53,531 bases of DNA, from NCBI GenBank assembly GCA_903857255.1, contig CAIODY010000005.1, positions 1 to 53,531 of the forward strand, written 5' to 3'. The stretch is from an uncultured bacterium (GTDB lineage Bacteria > Bacteroidota > Bacteroidia > Chitinophagales > CAIODY01). A program made the position numbers and the translations under genes. Positions within the stretch are counted from its first letter, which is position 1. Each line of letters starts with the position of its first letter. A model generated the notes under the pieces. That model was not told the origin of the DNA. It made no database searches and was given only the letters and a program-made list of their open reading frames with translations. This document shows, one piece after another, positions 1 through 8,212 of the stretch.

Positions 1-1049
1 ACAATTGCACCTAAATAAACTGGACCACTGGTGAATGGTTTTGGTCCCCAATAAGTAGGAATTTGTTTGGCATAATCTGCTGCGTTCGATTCAGGCACAC
101 CAGCTTCGGTTAATGCGCTATACACTTTGCTGCTTTCGTCTAAAGTGCCACCAGTTGAGCCACCGAAAGCATTTGGAATCAATAAAGTGATGCTTTCCAT
201 TTTGCCATAACTCCAACTGAATGCGTAATCTTTATCTAAACCTTTGATGCTTTTATTAGAAGTTGTATTGCCCGAAGCCAGTTCACTGCCACCTCTCATC
301 GTGTCTTTAGCGTATTCATAAGTAACTAACAATTGCGAATAATTGGATGCAATAGCCAATAAAACTGATGCTGCAAAAATGGAAGTGGCAATAAAATAAT
401 GCTTCAGTTCTTTTGTTCTAATGGCTTCCACCAATTGATACACGAAGTACAATGCAATCATCATAAACATGTAGTACACAATTTGCGGATGATTACTTCT
501 GATAGAAAATGTAAGAAACAAACCACTCACAATTGCACCCCAAATATATTTTCGCTGAAAAAGCATTATTAATCCACTCATGATGAATGGCATAAAAGCG
601 ATGCAACGAGCCTTAGTGGTGTGTCCTGCCTCCATGATAATAATATTGTACGAAGAAAATGTAAACATGATAGCACCAATTCCGCTCAACCATGGATTAA
701 ATCCTAACACAATCAGCAACATATAGAAACCTAAAAAATAGTAGAGTGTGTAGCTCATCGGTCCTTTGAAAAAAGTTTCAATAGGTGACAATAAGTAAGG
801 CACGAAACTGGTGCTGTAATCAGGTGATACCATATACGCTGGCATACCGCTGAATAAATTATTCAACCACATCGCATGATGACCAGTTTTTGCTTTGTAA
901 TCTAAAATCTCATGCTGCATAGCTCTGGCTTGAATCACATCGCTTTGTTGCAACACTTTGCCATCAAAAATTGGTTTGTAATAAACGCATATCATTAAGA
1001 TGCCTACTACAACTACGATAAGATGATTTTTGATTTTTGAAAAATTCAT
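1..1049 (-). CDS. YfhO-like polytopic membrane protein, C-terminus cut by window edge
   Basis: This gene runs off the left edge, so only the first 349 codons are visible. Translation from the ATG at 1049 gives a short basic N-terminus, a first membrane segment (residues ~8-24), a luminal-type stretch containing DVIQARAMQHE, and then many hydrophobic segments (from ~80 onward). The pattern matches the large YfhO-family membrane proteins of Bacteroidota, which are GT-C-like proteins usually of about 800 residues. Their role is probably transfer of glycosyl groups from lipid carriers on the outer face of the inner membrane, but the substrate is unknown. It lies 52 nt downstream of the CmcI-like gene, at the end of the sugar-nucleotide operon, which fits a polysaccharide role. 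The family call is by pattern only. Confidence 0.75.
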   Translation of the reverse strand, partial: MNFSKIKNHLIVVVVGILMICVYYKPIFDGKVLQQSDVIQARAMQHEILDYKAKTGHHAMWLNNLFSGMPAYMVSPDYSTSFVPYLLSPIETFFKGPMSYTLYYFLGFYMLLIVLGFNPWLSGIGAIMFTFSSYNIIIMEAGHTTKARCIAFMPFIMSGLIMLFQRKYIWGAIVSGLFLTFSIRSNHPQIVYYMFMMIALYFVYQLVEAIRTKELKHYFIATSIFAASVLLAIASNYSQLLVTYEYAKDTMRGGSELASGNTTSNKSIKGLDKDYAFSWSYGKMESITLLIPNAFGGSTGGTLDESSKVYSALTEAGVPESNAADYAKQIPTYWGPKPFTSGPVYLGAI

Positions 1050-1101
1050 GGAAAATTTTTAGATTAAATTTAAAACTGAAAACGAATGCTTTTTTGAAAT
1101 A

Positions 1102-1836
1102 TTATTTTACTTTTTTAAGATAGCCGTTTCTTCCTTCTGAAATCAACAATTTATTATCAATTGCTTTATCAATTTCAAAATTTTTGTTGGTTTGCAAATA
1201 TTCAAACACAGCAGTCATTGGGTTAGAACCCTTATCCCAAGGGCGATTTTTAACATGTCCTGGTGGCATATCTTCGACAAATGTATCCATACAAATCATG
1301 TAAGAACTAACAGAAACCATTTCGCCGTACAATTTTAATTCGTCTAAAACATGGTCGTGGGTATGATTAGAATCTAACACCACCATCACCGTTTTATTAT
1401 TGCCAATTTTTTGTTTGATTTGATTAATTATTTGTTCATCAATGCTACTTCCTTGAATCATAGTGATTCGCTTAAACATTGGATGTGTTTCAATCAACTC
1501 ACGATTGTGTTGACGAATATCAATATCCACTGCAATTACTTCGCCTTTACCAATCAACTCTAACATTGAAGCAGAAAAAATAATCGAACCGCCATGAGCT
1601 ATGCCAGTTTCAACAATTACATCTGGTTTTATTTGCCAAATTAATTCTTGCATCGCAATCAAATCAGTTGGAAAATGAATTATTGGTCGCCCCATCCAAG
1701 TGAAGTTGTACATGTATTGATGATTATCTGCATGACGAATCCATTCGGTTGATTTAGCTTTCAAAGCCTCATCATTGCCCATTTTTTCAACTGCTTGTTT
1801 TCGTTCTTCAAAAAAATTTTCTACTTCGTTGCTCAT
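1102..1836 (-). CDS. CmcI/cephalosporin hydroxylase-family protein (putative SAM-dependent methyltransferase) of a polysaccharide cluster
   Basis: The 244-residue protein has a Rossmann methyltransferase core. DVIVETGIAHGGSI (residues ~72-85) is the glycine-rich motif I, EVIAVDIDIRQHN (~98-110) the acidic end of beta-2, and VMVVLDSNHTHDHV (~149-162) a metal-site-like DSxH motif. These are typical of the family named after CmcI of cephamycin biosynthesis. Members in O-antigen and capsule clusters are thought to modify sugars, and no hydroxylase chemistry should be assumed. It begins 5 nt after the stop of the SDR at 1842-2690, so it is surely in the same transcript. It might supply the methyl or other decoration of the sugar built by the neighbouring RfbF/SDR/RmlC-like enzymes; that is inference. 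Confidence 0.8.
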   Translation of the reverse strand: MSNEVENFFEERKQAVEKMGNDEALKAKSTEWIRHADNHQYMYNFTWMGRPIIHFPTDLIAMQELIWQIKPDVIVETGIAHGGSIIFSASMLELIGKGEVIAVDIDIRQHNRELIETHPMFKRITMIQGSSIDEQIINQIKQKIGNNKTVMVVLDSNHTHDHVLDELKLYGEMVSVSSYMICMDTFVEDMPPGHVKNRPWDKGSNPMTAVFEYLQTNKNFEIDKAIDNKLLISEGRNGYLKKVK

Positions 1837-1841
1837 TATTT

Positions 1842-2690
1842 TTATTGATTTATAATTTGATTCAATTTTGTTGTATCACCCCAAAACTCCATTGGTTCGT
1901 AATCTGGGTAAGGATAATAACCTAAATTTAATTCGATGTTACTATTGTGTTTGGCAATCACATCTTGCACCAATTCCAAAATTGTGATGGGCTTTCCACT
2001 ACAACAATTTACCACACCCTCCACTTTATTTTGCAATGCAATTTTAACAATGTACGCTGCAATTTTTTCAACGGGCAAAAAATCACGTTGTTGCATTCCG
2101 CCGCTCATGTTGAAGGTTTTATCGCCATTCGCAATTGCTTTTTCTAACAAAGGAATGATGGATGTTGGATGTTGTCCTTCGCCAAACATATAAAACAATC
2201 GAATCCATTTGAAATGAAATGGCTTTTCTTTTTGCAAAATGTTTAAATATTTTCGCAAAGTGTGCTTCGCCAAAGGGTAAGCATATTCAGGATTAACTAT
2301 GATTTCTTCATCCAAACAACCAGCCGTAATGCCATATTCAAAGCATGTTCCAGTGATGCTCACATCTTTTAATCCGTTGGCAATTAAATTTTTTAGAAAA
2401 GAAATTTGCTCTGGTAAATTTGTTTCGAGATGAATTAAATTTTTGAAATTAGGCAAGCCTTGCCAAGCCAAATGAATCAACAAATCAGGTTGATGAAATT
2501 TTTCAAAAAGATTTTCATCAGTGTTTTGCTCGATAGAATGAGGAATGAATTTTACATTTTCAAATCCTGCAATGCCTTTGAAATTAACCTTTCCAGATGA
2601 TGTTGCAATAATCTCGTGATTAGTTTTTAACAATTCACGAATGACATGTTTGCCAATAAAACCAGTTGCGCCAGTAACTAAAATTTTCAT
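1842..2690 (-). CDS. NAD(P)-dependent epimerase/dehydratase (extended SDR)
   Basis: The 282-residue protein starts with the nucleotide-binding motif GATGFIG (residues 7-13). It carries a Ser/Thr-rich TGTCFEYG strand (~113-120) and the catalytic Tyr138-x3-Lys142 pair. The C-terminal substrate domain includes QQRDFLPVEKIA and GVVNCCSGKPITI, typical of nucleotide-sugar epimerases and reductases. It likely acts on a CDP- or dTDP-4-keto-deoxysugar in the cytoplasm; the exact reaction (4-reductase or epimerase) cannot be read from sequence. Its ATG directly abuts the stop codon of the RmlC-like gene (2691) with no intergenic base, indicating translational coupling. Confidence 0.85.
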   Translation of the reverse strand: MKILVTGATGFIGKHVIRELLKTNHEIIATSSGKVNFKGIAGFENVKFIPHSIEQNTDENLFEKFHQPDLLIHLAWQGLPNFKNLIHLETNLPEQISFLKNLIANGLKDVSITGTCFEYGITAGCLDEEIIVNPEYAYPLAKHTLRKYLNILQKEKPFHFKWIRLFYMFGEGQHPTSIIPLLEKAIANGDKTFNMSGGMQQRDFLPVEKIAAYIVKIALQNKVEGVVNCCSGKPITILELVQDVIAKHNSNIELNLGYYPYPDYEPMEFWGDTTKLNQIINQ

Positions 2691-3245
2691 TTACAACAAA
2701 GATAATCCTTCAAAATTATCATCCAACAAATCCCAATTAGCATCTTTTTCCGAAGTCAAACTTACGCCCAATTTCCATTCGATATTAATCTTAGGGTCGT
2801 TGAATCGGATGCCGCCTTCGCTTTCTTTATTGTAAAACGCTGATACTTGATAAATCAATTCACATTCTTCCGTTAAAGCCTGAAACCCGTGTGCAAAGCC
2901 TTCTGGCACATACATCATGGTTTTATTTTCGGCTGTTAATTCAGCACCAAACCATTTTAAAAATGTTGGCGAACCTTTTCGGATGTCAACAATCACATCA
3001 AAGATTGCACCTTTCACACACTTAATTAATTTCACTTCGGCATAAGGTGGGCGTTGATAGTGCATGCCTCGAATCAAGCCGATACCAAAGCTTCCGCTAT
3101 GATTGGTTTGAACCATGTTGGTTTTTAAATTGTGTTGTGAAAATTCATTGGCACAAAATGTACGACCGAAAAATCCTCGGTTATCTTTAAATGGAGTCAT
3201 ATCAATGGTGTATGCTCCTTCGAGTGGTGTTTTATTGAAAATCAT
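2691..3245 (-). CDS. RmlC/dTDP-4-dehydrorhamnose 3,5-epimerase-family cupin
   Basis: I place the start at the ATG at 3245, giving 184 residues, the normal RmlC length. An upstream in-frame extension to 3380 overlaps the kelch gene and adds non-homologous sequence. RGMHYQ holds the catalytic histidine, VIVDIR its aspartate partner, and the YQVSAFYNKESEGGIRFNDP region the catalytic tyrosine and typical family C-terminus. It should epimerise C3 and/or C5 of a 4-keto-6-deoxy nucleotide sugar. The partner nucleotidyltransferase in this operon is the CDP-forming RfbF, so the substrate may be a CDP-sugar instead of dTDP-rhamnose precursor. It sits 31 nt after the kelch gene and abuts the next SDR. 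Confidence 0.85.
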   Translation of the reverse strand: MIFNKTPLEGAYTIDMTPFKDNRGFFGRTFCANEFSQHNLKTNMVQTNHSGSFGIGLIRGMHYQRPPYAEVKLIKCVKGAIFDVIVDIRKGSPTFLKWFGAELTAENKTMMYVPEGFAHGFQALTEECELIYQVSAFYNKESEGGIRFNDPKINIEWKLGVSLTSEKDANWDLLDDNFEGLSLL

Positions 3246-3276
3246 TTTGAATTTTGTATAACGATGAATGAAAAAA

Positions 3277-4494
3277 TTACAATGCAATTTTTTGAGTGAA
3301 CACTTGAAACCCTTTCCCATCGTTGATTTGGATAATGTACAAACCTTTGCTAAAGTTTGTTTTATCAATGCTAATTTCATTGCTGATAAAGTAAGAGTTA
3401 CTCATCAATTTTCCATCTATCGAATATATTTTGCAAGATAAATTTTGAAGGGATAAATTGTTTTGATATTGAATGATTAATTCAGATTTAGAATTTATCA
3501 CTAAAAAAGAGTTTTCATTTTTCGATTCGTTAATCCCTGTTGAGAAGGGAGAAAATTTCCAAACATCTTTCAAATACACATTCGGGGTTCCAAATCTATC
3601 TCCTCCTACAACATAAATGTCATTTCCAATTGAAAAACTCGAGTGGTCATTTCTTGCCTCGTTGCTTGGCAATGAAGCCATTGCTGTCCATGTATTATTA
3701 ATTGGGTCAAATTTCCAACAATCATTAATAGAGAAAGAAGAGCTTGTTGCGCCCCCAGCTCCACCAATGATAAACCCATAATTATTTAACCCAATACTCG
3801 AAGGTCCGCTTCTGCCTGCGGCTGGCAAACTTGCTTTTGTTGCCCATGAATTATTACTCGGGTCAAATTCATATAAAGTTTGCAGTCTTGTATTAGTTTG
3901 GTCTACTCCGGTTGCAATGTATCCTTTAGAACCAACAGAGAAGCCTGTTGCAAATCTTTCACCAGTAGGCGAAGGCATGTCTGCCATTTGTGTCCAAGTG
4001 TTATTTGATGGGTCAAATTCCCACATATCATACAATGATGACGAATTGTACCCAGTTCCAACATATCCTTTATTGTTTATTGTAAAAAATGCACTCTCAT
4101 ATCTTGCAGAAGAAAAAGGAGCATTGCAAGTTGACCATGAATTTGTTGAGGGATTGAAAATGAAAAAAGTATCGTAAATGTTAGAAGAATTTGCCCCCGA
4201 ACCAACATAAATTAAATTGTTTAAAACCCAACACACAGGCGTAATCATGGGTTGGGCAGGCGATACAGCTTTTTGTGTCCACGAATCTGTACTTGGGTTA
4301 TATTCCCAAATATCATTGTGAATATTTGTTCCATCATTTCCAAAACCAATGTAGCCCTTTCCATTCACACTACATCCCATTCCGAAGTATCTAATCCCTC
4401 CAGTAAAATCATTCATTTGCGTCCATACACCTTGCGCCATTATTGATACACTCATCGAACAAAAAATACTGATTGCAAAAATTATTTTTTTCAT
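3277..4494 (-). CDS. Secreted kelch-repeat protein with T9SS type A sorting domain
   Basis: The 405-residue protein has a signal peptide (residues 1-20, cleavage after AQ). About six kelch blades follow (~25-320) with repeated phrases such as YEFDPSNNSW, KFDPINNTW and GYIATGVD, the GG/W-spaced pattern of kelch beta-propellers. The last ~85 residues (from ~320) form a T9SS type A domain ending in KGLYIIQINDGKGFQVFTQKIAL-like sequence. The product should be exported through the T9SS and anchored or released at the cell surface. Its role is unknown. It is odd that this secreted protein sits between two sugar-nucleotide genes in the same strand, 16 nt after the SDR and 31 nt before the RmlC-like gene, with no visible terminator or promoter on either side. 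Confidence 0.9.
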   Translation of the reverse strand: MKKIIFAISIFCSMSVSIMAQGVWTQMNDFTGGIRYFGMGCSVNGKGYIGFGNDGTNIHNDIWEYNPSTDSWTQKAVSPAQPMITPVCWVLNNLIYVGSGANSSNIYDTFFIFNPSTNSWSTCNAPFSSARYESAFFTINNKGYVGTGYNSSSLYDMWEFDPSNNTWTQMADMPSPTGERFATGFSVGSKGYIATGVDQTNTRLQTLYEFDPSNNSWATKASLPAAGRSGPSSIGLNNYGFIIGGAGGATSSSFSINDCWKFDPINNTWTAMASLPSNEARNDHSSFSIGNDIYVVGGDRFGTPNVYLKDVWKFSPFSTGINESKNENSFLVINSKSELIIQYQNNLSLQNLSCKIYSIDGKLMSNSYFISNEISIDKTNFSKGLYIIQINDGKGFQVFTQKIAL

Positions 4495-4510
4495 ACTGAT
4501 ATTAATTATT

Positions 4511-5554
4511 TTATTTCCATTTTAATTGTTCATCTATCAAACCTTTATCCATCAAGGCATTCAATACATTCAATCGCATGAATCTTCCTGTGCGAAAATC
4601 TACATCATTAAATTGAATAGCTTGCAAACCACTCACTAAATCTTTAATGGTTTGTTGTAAATTATATTTTGGTTGATGCTTCGGTGCTAATTTTTCAAAC
4701 AAACTAAAATCAACTTTATAGCTTCGTTTATCAGGTGCTGCATTTGGGTTTATACTCACCGAAATGCCCGTCAATTCAGCAGCTACGGCTTCTGCCAATT
4801 CTTTTACTTGATAATTCCACACATTGCTACCAGCGTTTACAATCACAAAATTTCCACCTGCATTTTTATCACGAACAATGCCCCATTCCATTGCCAGTGG
4901 CATATCTTTTACATTAATTAATGGTCGCCAAGGTGTGCCATCACTCAAAATAGAAATCTGTTTGGCAGTAATTGCACCAGCCACAAAATCATTCAACACT
5001 AAATCTAATCGCAATCTATCGCTCATGCCACAAGCGGTTGCAAAACGCAAGCAGGTAACCGTGAAATGCTCATCAGCCAATGGTTTCAAGGCTTCTTCTG
5101 AAAATACTTTTGATTTGGCATAAGCCGTTAATGGATTTAATTCGGAAGTTTCAGTTCGTGGTTTATCATCTGCAAAGCCATATACACTGCAACTGCTGGC
5201 GAATATGAAACGCTTTACCCCAGCGGCTTTTGCCATTTCGGCAATTGTTTTTGTTGAACCAAAATTGGTATCCAATGTAGGTGTTTCAAATTTATTGCCC
5301 ATCGGGTCATTGCTGATGGCAGCTAAATGCACCACTGCATCAACGCCAACCAAAAGTTCTTTTGGGAAATTTCTTATATCACCAAAATGTTGTTCATTCA
5401 ATAAATGTTCAGCTCCAATAATTGGATTGGTAAATTGCACATTAAAAAATGCTGTATCGAAACCCACCAAATGTGCTGTGGGAAATGCTTTTCTAAAGTG
5501 GCTTATTACACCAGGACCAACGTAACCAAGATTTCCAGTTATTAATATTTTCAT
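4511..5554 (-). CDS. NAD-dependent epimerase/dehydratase (SDR) paired with RfbF
   Basis: The start chosen is the ATG at 5554 (347 residues); the alternative TTG at 5560 adds only two residues. The dinucleotide motif is GNLGYVG (7-13), HLAAIS (~76-81) and SSCSVYG (~120-126) follow, and the catalytic pair is Tyr145-x3-Lys149 (YAKSK). The C-terminal domain has the DMPLAMEW and NAGSNVWNYQVKELA patterns of sugar-nucleotide epimerases. It follows the glucose-1-phosphate cytidylyltransferase by 15 nt, the slot where CDP-glucose-modifying enzymes usually sit, so it probably works on CDP-glucose or a keto derivative. It does not look like the usual CDP-glucose 4,6-dehydratase, which I do not see in this window. 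Confidence 0.85.
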   Translation of the reverse strand: MKILITGNLGYVGPGVISHFRKAFPTAHLVGFDTAFFNVQFTNPIIGAEHLLNEQHFGDIRNFPKELLVGVDAVVHLAAISNDPMGNKFETPTLDTNFGSTKTIAEMAKAAGVKRFIFASSCSVYGFADDKPRTETSELNPLTAYAKSKVFSEEALKPLADEHFTVTCLRFATACGMSDRLRLDLVLNDFVAGAITAKQISILSDGTPWRPLINVKDMPLAMEWGIVRDKNAGGNFVIVNAGSNVWNYQVKELAEAVAAELTGISVSINPNAAPDKRSYKVDFSLFEKLAPKHQPKYNLQQTIKDLVSGLQAIQFNDVDFRTGRFMRLNVLNALMDKGLIDEQLKWK

Positions 5555-5569
5555 TATCAAAATTAAGTT

Positions 5570-6343
5570 TTACCAATTTTTCCATTTCGCATTGCCGCTG
5601 CTCCACATTTCTTCCAACTCGTTTTTATCACGAAGTGCATCCATACATTTCCAAAATCCTTCGTGTTTATAAGCCATCAATTGACCATCATTACTCAAAT
5701 TTTCCAATGGGTAATCTTCCCACATTATTCTATCGCTATCATTTTCTAAGTAATTAAAAACTTCTTGCTTCAACACAAAAAAACCGCCATTTATCCAGCT
5801 TCCATCTTCTTTTCTTTTTTCTCGAAAACTGCTTACCACATCACCAATTACTTCCATTGTTCCAAATTTTGAAGGTGGTTTTACAGCCGTAACTGTTGCA
5901 ATTTTATTATTCAATTTATGAAATGCTAACAATGCTTTCAAATCCACATCAGCTACACCATCACCATAAGTGAGCATAAAATCTTCATTGCCAGTAAATT
6001 CTTGCACACGTTTCAAACGCCCTGCTGTCATAGTGTTCAAGCCTGTATCAATCAAACTGATTTTGAAATTATCAGCATTAGTTTTATGATAAGTAATATT
6101 ATTGGTGGCTACATCAATGGTGAAATCAGTATTTTGCAAATAATAATTGTAGAAATATTCTTTAATCATGTGTCCTTTATAACCCAGGCAAATCACAAAA
6201 TCATTAAATCCTTGCGCTGCATACAATTTCAGAATATGCCACAAGATTGGTTTGCCACCAATTTCAATCATGGGTTTCGGGCGCAAGTGAGATTCTTCAC
6301 TGATGCGGCTTCCGATGCCGCCTGCAAAAATTACAACTTTCAT
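5570..6343 (-). CDS. rfbF: Glucose-1-phosphate cytidylyltransferase
   Basis: The 257-residue enzyme makes CDP-glucose from CTP and glucose-1-phosphate, the entry step for CDP-linked deoxysugars of O-antigens. The pyrophosphorylase signature GGIGSRISEESHLRPKPM begins at residue 8. GGKPILWHI, the metal-binding YGDGVADVD (~125-133) and the C-terminal EGFWKCMDALRDKNELE are specific to RfbF and not to RmlA-type enzymes. Length is normal for the family (~257). It is the first gene of the leftward sugar operon; upstream lies the terminator of the small lipoprotein gene at 6392-6424. Confidence 0.95.
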   Translation of the reverse strand: MKVVIFAGGIGSRISEESHLRPKPMIEIGGKPILWHILKLYAAQGFNDFVICLGYKGHMIKEYFYNYYLQNTDFTIDVATNNITYHKTNADNFKISLIDTGLNTMTAGRLKRVQEFTGNEDFMLTYGDGVADVDLKALLAFHKLNNKIATVTAVKPPSKFGTMEVIGDVVSSFREKRKEDGSWINGGFFVLKQEVFNYLENDSDRIMWEDYPLENLSNDGQLMAYKHEGFWKCMDALRDKNELEEMWSSGNAKWKNW

Positions 6344-6391
6344 TTTTAAAAATTTTCGGGATAAAATTAGTTATTGCTAATCCATAAAAAC

Positions 6392-6424
6392 AAAAAAGGC
6401 TGAACAAATTTGTTCAACCTTTTC
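6392..6424 (-). terminator. Rho-independent terminator after the small lipoprotein gene
   Basis: On the minus strand AGGTTGAACAAATTTGTTCAGCCT forms a near-perfect stem with one G-U pair, followed by TTTTTTG. It lies between the stop of the 6456-6680 gene and the rfbF start, so the sugar operon should have its own promoter. Confidence 0.85.
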
Positions 6425-6455
6425 AGTTCTTTGCAAAGAAGTATAAAGAGGTAAA

Positions 6456-6680
6456 TTATTTACCCTTTTTTTCTTCTTTTTTCTCTTCAGCTTTTGCAGG
6501 CATTGCAGCAGTAGAATCTTTCTTCATAGAAGAAGAATCAACAGCAACAGCTTTTGCAGCAGCAGCTTTTAAAGAGTCAGCCAATTTAGTAGAGTCAGCA
6601 GCAGAAGTATCTACTTTTGCAGCTTGGTTACAAGCAGCGAACATCGCACCTGCAACAATGATTAATGATAACTTTTTCAT
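6456..6680 (-). CDS. Small Ala/Lys/Ser-rich lipoprotein
   Basis: The 74-residue protein begins with a lipoprotein signal peptide and lipobox FAAC (Cys16). The mature part is low-complexity, with repeats of D-S-x-K and KAAAAKA and an acidic/basic tail EEKKEEKKGK. It is probably disordered or helical and anchored to the inner or outer membrane. No family recognised. It has a clean TACCTTTG promoter box (6727-6734) and a strong terminator, so it is transcribed as a single unit, probably at a high level. Confidence 0.75.
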   Translation of the reverse strand: MKKLSLIIVAGAMFAACNQAAKVDTSAADSTKLADSLKAAAAKAVAVDSSSMKKDSTAAMPAKAEEKKEEKKGK

Positions 6681-6726
6681 TTTGATTGTAAAAAAAATTT
6701 TGTGTTATTGAATTATAATTCGGCGG

Positions 6727-6734
6727 CAAAGGTA
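6727..6734 (-). promoter_or_regulatory. -7 promoter element (TACCTTTG) for the small lipoprotein
   Basis: The minus strand reads TACCTTTG, matching the Bacteroidota -7 consensus TAnnTTTG, about 47 nt upstream of the ATG at 6680. No convincing -33 TTTG was assigned. Confidence 0.6.
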
Positions 6735-6780
6735 GTGTTAGATTTTTGAATTCTCCAACATTTTATAAATTATTTTCTGA

Positions 6781-8085
6781 TTACTTTTCACGGAAATACA
6801 AAAATACCTGAACGCCTTTAAAATCAAAGCTTGAGCGCAATTTATTTTCTAAATATTTGCGATAAGGCTCTTTAATTTCTTTCGGATAATTACAAAATAA
6901 TGCAAATGTGGGTGTTGCCGAAGGCGATAATTGGGTAGCATATTTTATCTTAATCAAATTGCCACGATGTGATGGCGGTTGAGTAGCTGCCACTGCTTCT
7001 TGAATGGCATCATTCAATTTAGAAGTTGGAATTTTTCTGTTTTTATTTTCAAACACCTGCATACAGGTTTCGATTATTTTTCCAATTCTTAATTTTTCAG
7101 TAGCTGAAATAAATAAGATGGGTAAATCGGTAAAAGGTGCAATTTTTTCTTTTACAGTTTTTTCAAACTCAACATGGGTATTATTTCCCTTTTCAATCAA
7201 ATCCCATTTGTTAACTAAAATCACTAAGCCTTTTTTCTTTTGTTCCACTTGTTTTATTATGTTCAAGTCTTGTTGTTCAACTCCCAATTTTGCATCAATC
7301 ATCACCATGCAAACATCAGCTTCATCAATAGCTTTGATGGAACGAATCACGGAATAAAATTCTAAATCTTCATGCACTTTTGTTTTCTTTCTGATACCAG
7401 CCGTATCAATCAAAATACATTGCTGCCCATATAAATTGTAGTGGGTATGAATGGAATCACGAGTAGTGCCTGCAATGTTGCTCACAATGGTACGTTCTTC
7501 GCCCAGCATGGCATTCAGCAATGATGATTTGCCAACATTGGGTCGCCCAAGCAAACAAAATTTTGGTAATTCATTTTCTTCACTACTAAAATCATCGGGC
7601 AATTGTTTAATCACTTCATCTAACATTTCGCCAGTGCCACTGCCCGAAACTGATGACAACATAAATAAATTTTCAAAGCCCAAACTATAAAATTCAGTAG
7701 CCGCCAAACTGCGGTCGTAATTATCAACTTTGTTTACAATTACAAAAATTGTTTTTTTGCTTTTGCGTAAAATCTCCGCCATTTCAGCATCCAAAGCCGT
7801 TATGCCCGTAGTTACATCGAGCATAAACAAAATTAATTGCGATTCGCTGATGGCAATTTCAACCTGCTTTTTGATTTCAATTTCAAAAATGTCATCCGTT
7901 TTTTTTACATAACCACCAGTATCAATCACACGAAATTTTGTACCGTTCCATTCGGCATCGCCATAAATTCTATCACGAGTTACACCGCTGAAATCATCTA
8001 CAATGGCTCTTCTTGATTCAGTCAAACGATTAAATAAAGTCGATTTTCCTACGTTGGGTCTGCCAACAATTGCTACAGTATTCAT
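6781..8085 (-). CDS. der: Ribosome biogenesis GTPase Der (EngA)
   Basis: The 434-residue protein has two tandem Era-like GTPase domains and a C-terminal KH-like domain, the arrangement diagnostic of Der, an essential 50S assembly factor. Domain 1 has GRPNVGKS at 8-15, DTGG and NKVD. Domain 2 has GRPNVGKSS (~180), DTAGIRKK and NKWD. The basic KH-like tail contains SHRGNLIKIKYATQ and DFKGVQVFLYFREK. Length is normal for the family. The -7 element is only 4 nt from the ATG, which suggests a leaderless mRNA. Confidence 0.97.
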   Translation of the reverse strand: MNTVAIVGRPNVGKSTLFNRLTESRRAIVDDFSGVTRDRIYGDAEWNGTKFRVIDTGGYVKKTDDIFEIEIKKQVEIAISESQLILFMLDVTTGITALDAEMAEILRKSKKTIFVIVNKVDNYDRSLAATEFYSLGFENLFMLSSVSGSGTGEMLDEVIKQLPDDFSSEENELPKFCLLGRPNVGKSSLLNAMLGEERTIVSNIAGTTRDSIHTHYNLYGQQCILIDTAGIRKKTKVHEDLEFYSVIRSIKAIDEADVCMVMIDAKLGVEQQDLNIIKQVEQKKKGLVILVNKWDLIEKGNNTHVEFEKTVKEKIAPFTDLPILFISATEKLRIGKIIETCMQVFENKNRKIPTSKLNDAIQEAVAATQPPSHRGNLIKIKYATQLSPSATPTFALFCNYPKEIKEPYRKYLENKLRSSFDFKGVQVFLYFREK

Positions 8086-8089
8086 GTTG

Positions 8090-8097
8090 CAAAATTA
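8090..8097 (-). promoter_or_regulatory. -7 promoter element (TAATTTTG) abutting the der start codon
   Basis: The minus strand reads TAATTTTG-CAAC-ATG. With the usual 4-7 nt spacing from this element to the transcription start, the mRNA would begin at or within a base or two of the ATG. Confidence 0.55.
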
Positions 8098-8160
8098 TAA
8101 AAGCCTAAATTGAATTAAGACTATTGTGTCGTTTTTCTGAAACAAAACTATTGTAATCAA

Positions 8161-8193
8161 AAAAAAAGCGAACCAAATTGATTCGCTTTTTTT
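8161..8193 (-). terminator. Terminator of the cytochrome/porin operon
   Basis: AAAAAAAGCGAA and TTCGCTTTTTTT form a 12-bp stem around CCAAATTGA. It is A/T symmetric and could work both ways, but the only gene ending here is the minus-strand cytochrome at 8213. Confidence 0.85.
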
Positions 8194-8212
8194 GTTTTTG
8201 TTAAAGTAGAAA

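Noticed and set aside
1936-2193. Plus-strand ORF antisense to the SDR
   Set aside because: Codon-pattern shadow of a conserved minus-strand enzyme; the same applies to the many other antisense ORFs of 60-180 codons.
3246-3380. Longer RmlC-like ORF starting at 3380
   Set aside because: The extension overlaps the kelch gene's 3' end and is not part of the cupin; the ATG at 3245 fits the usual length.
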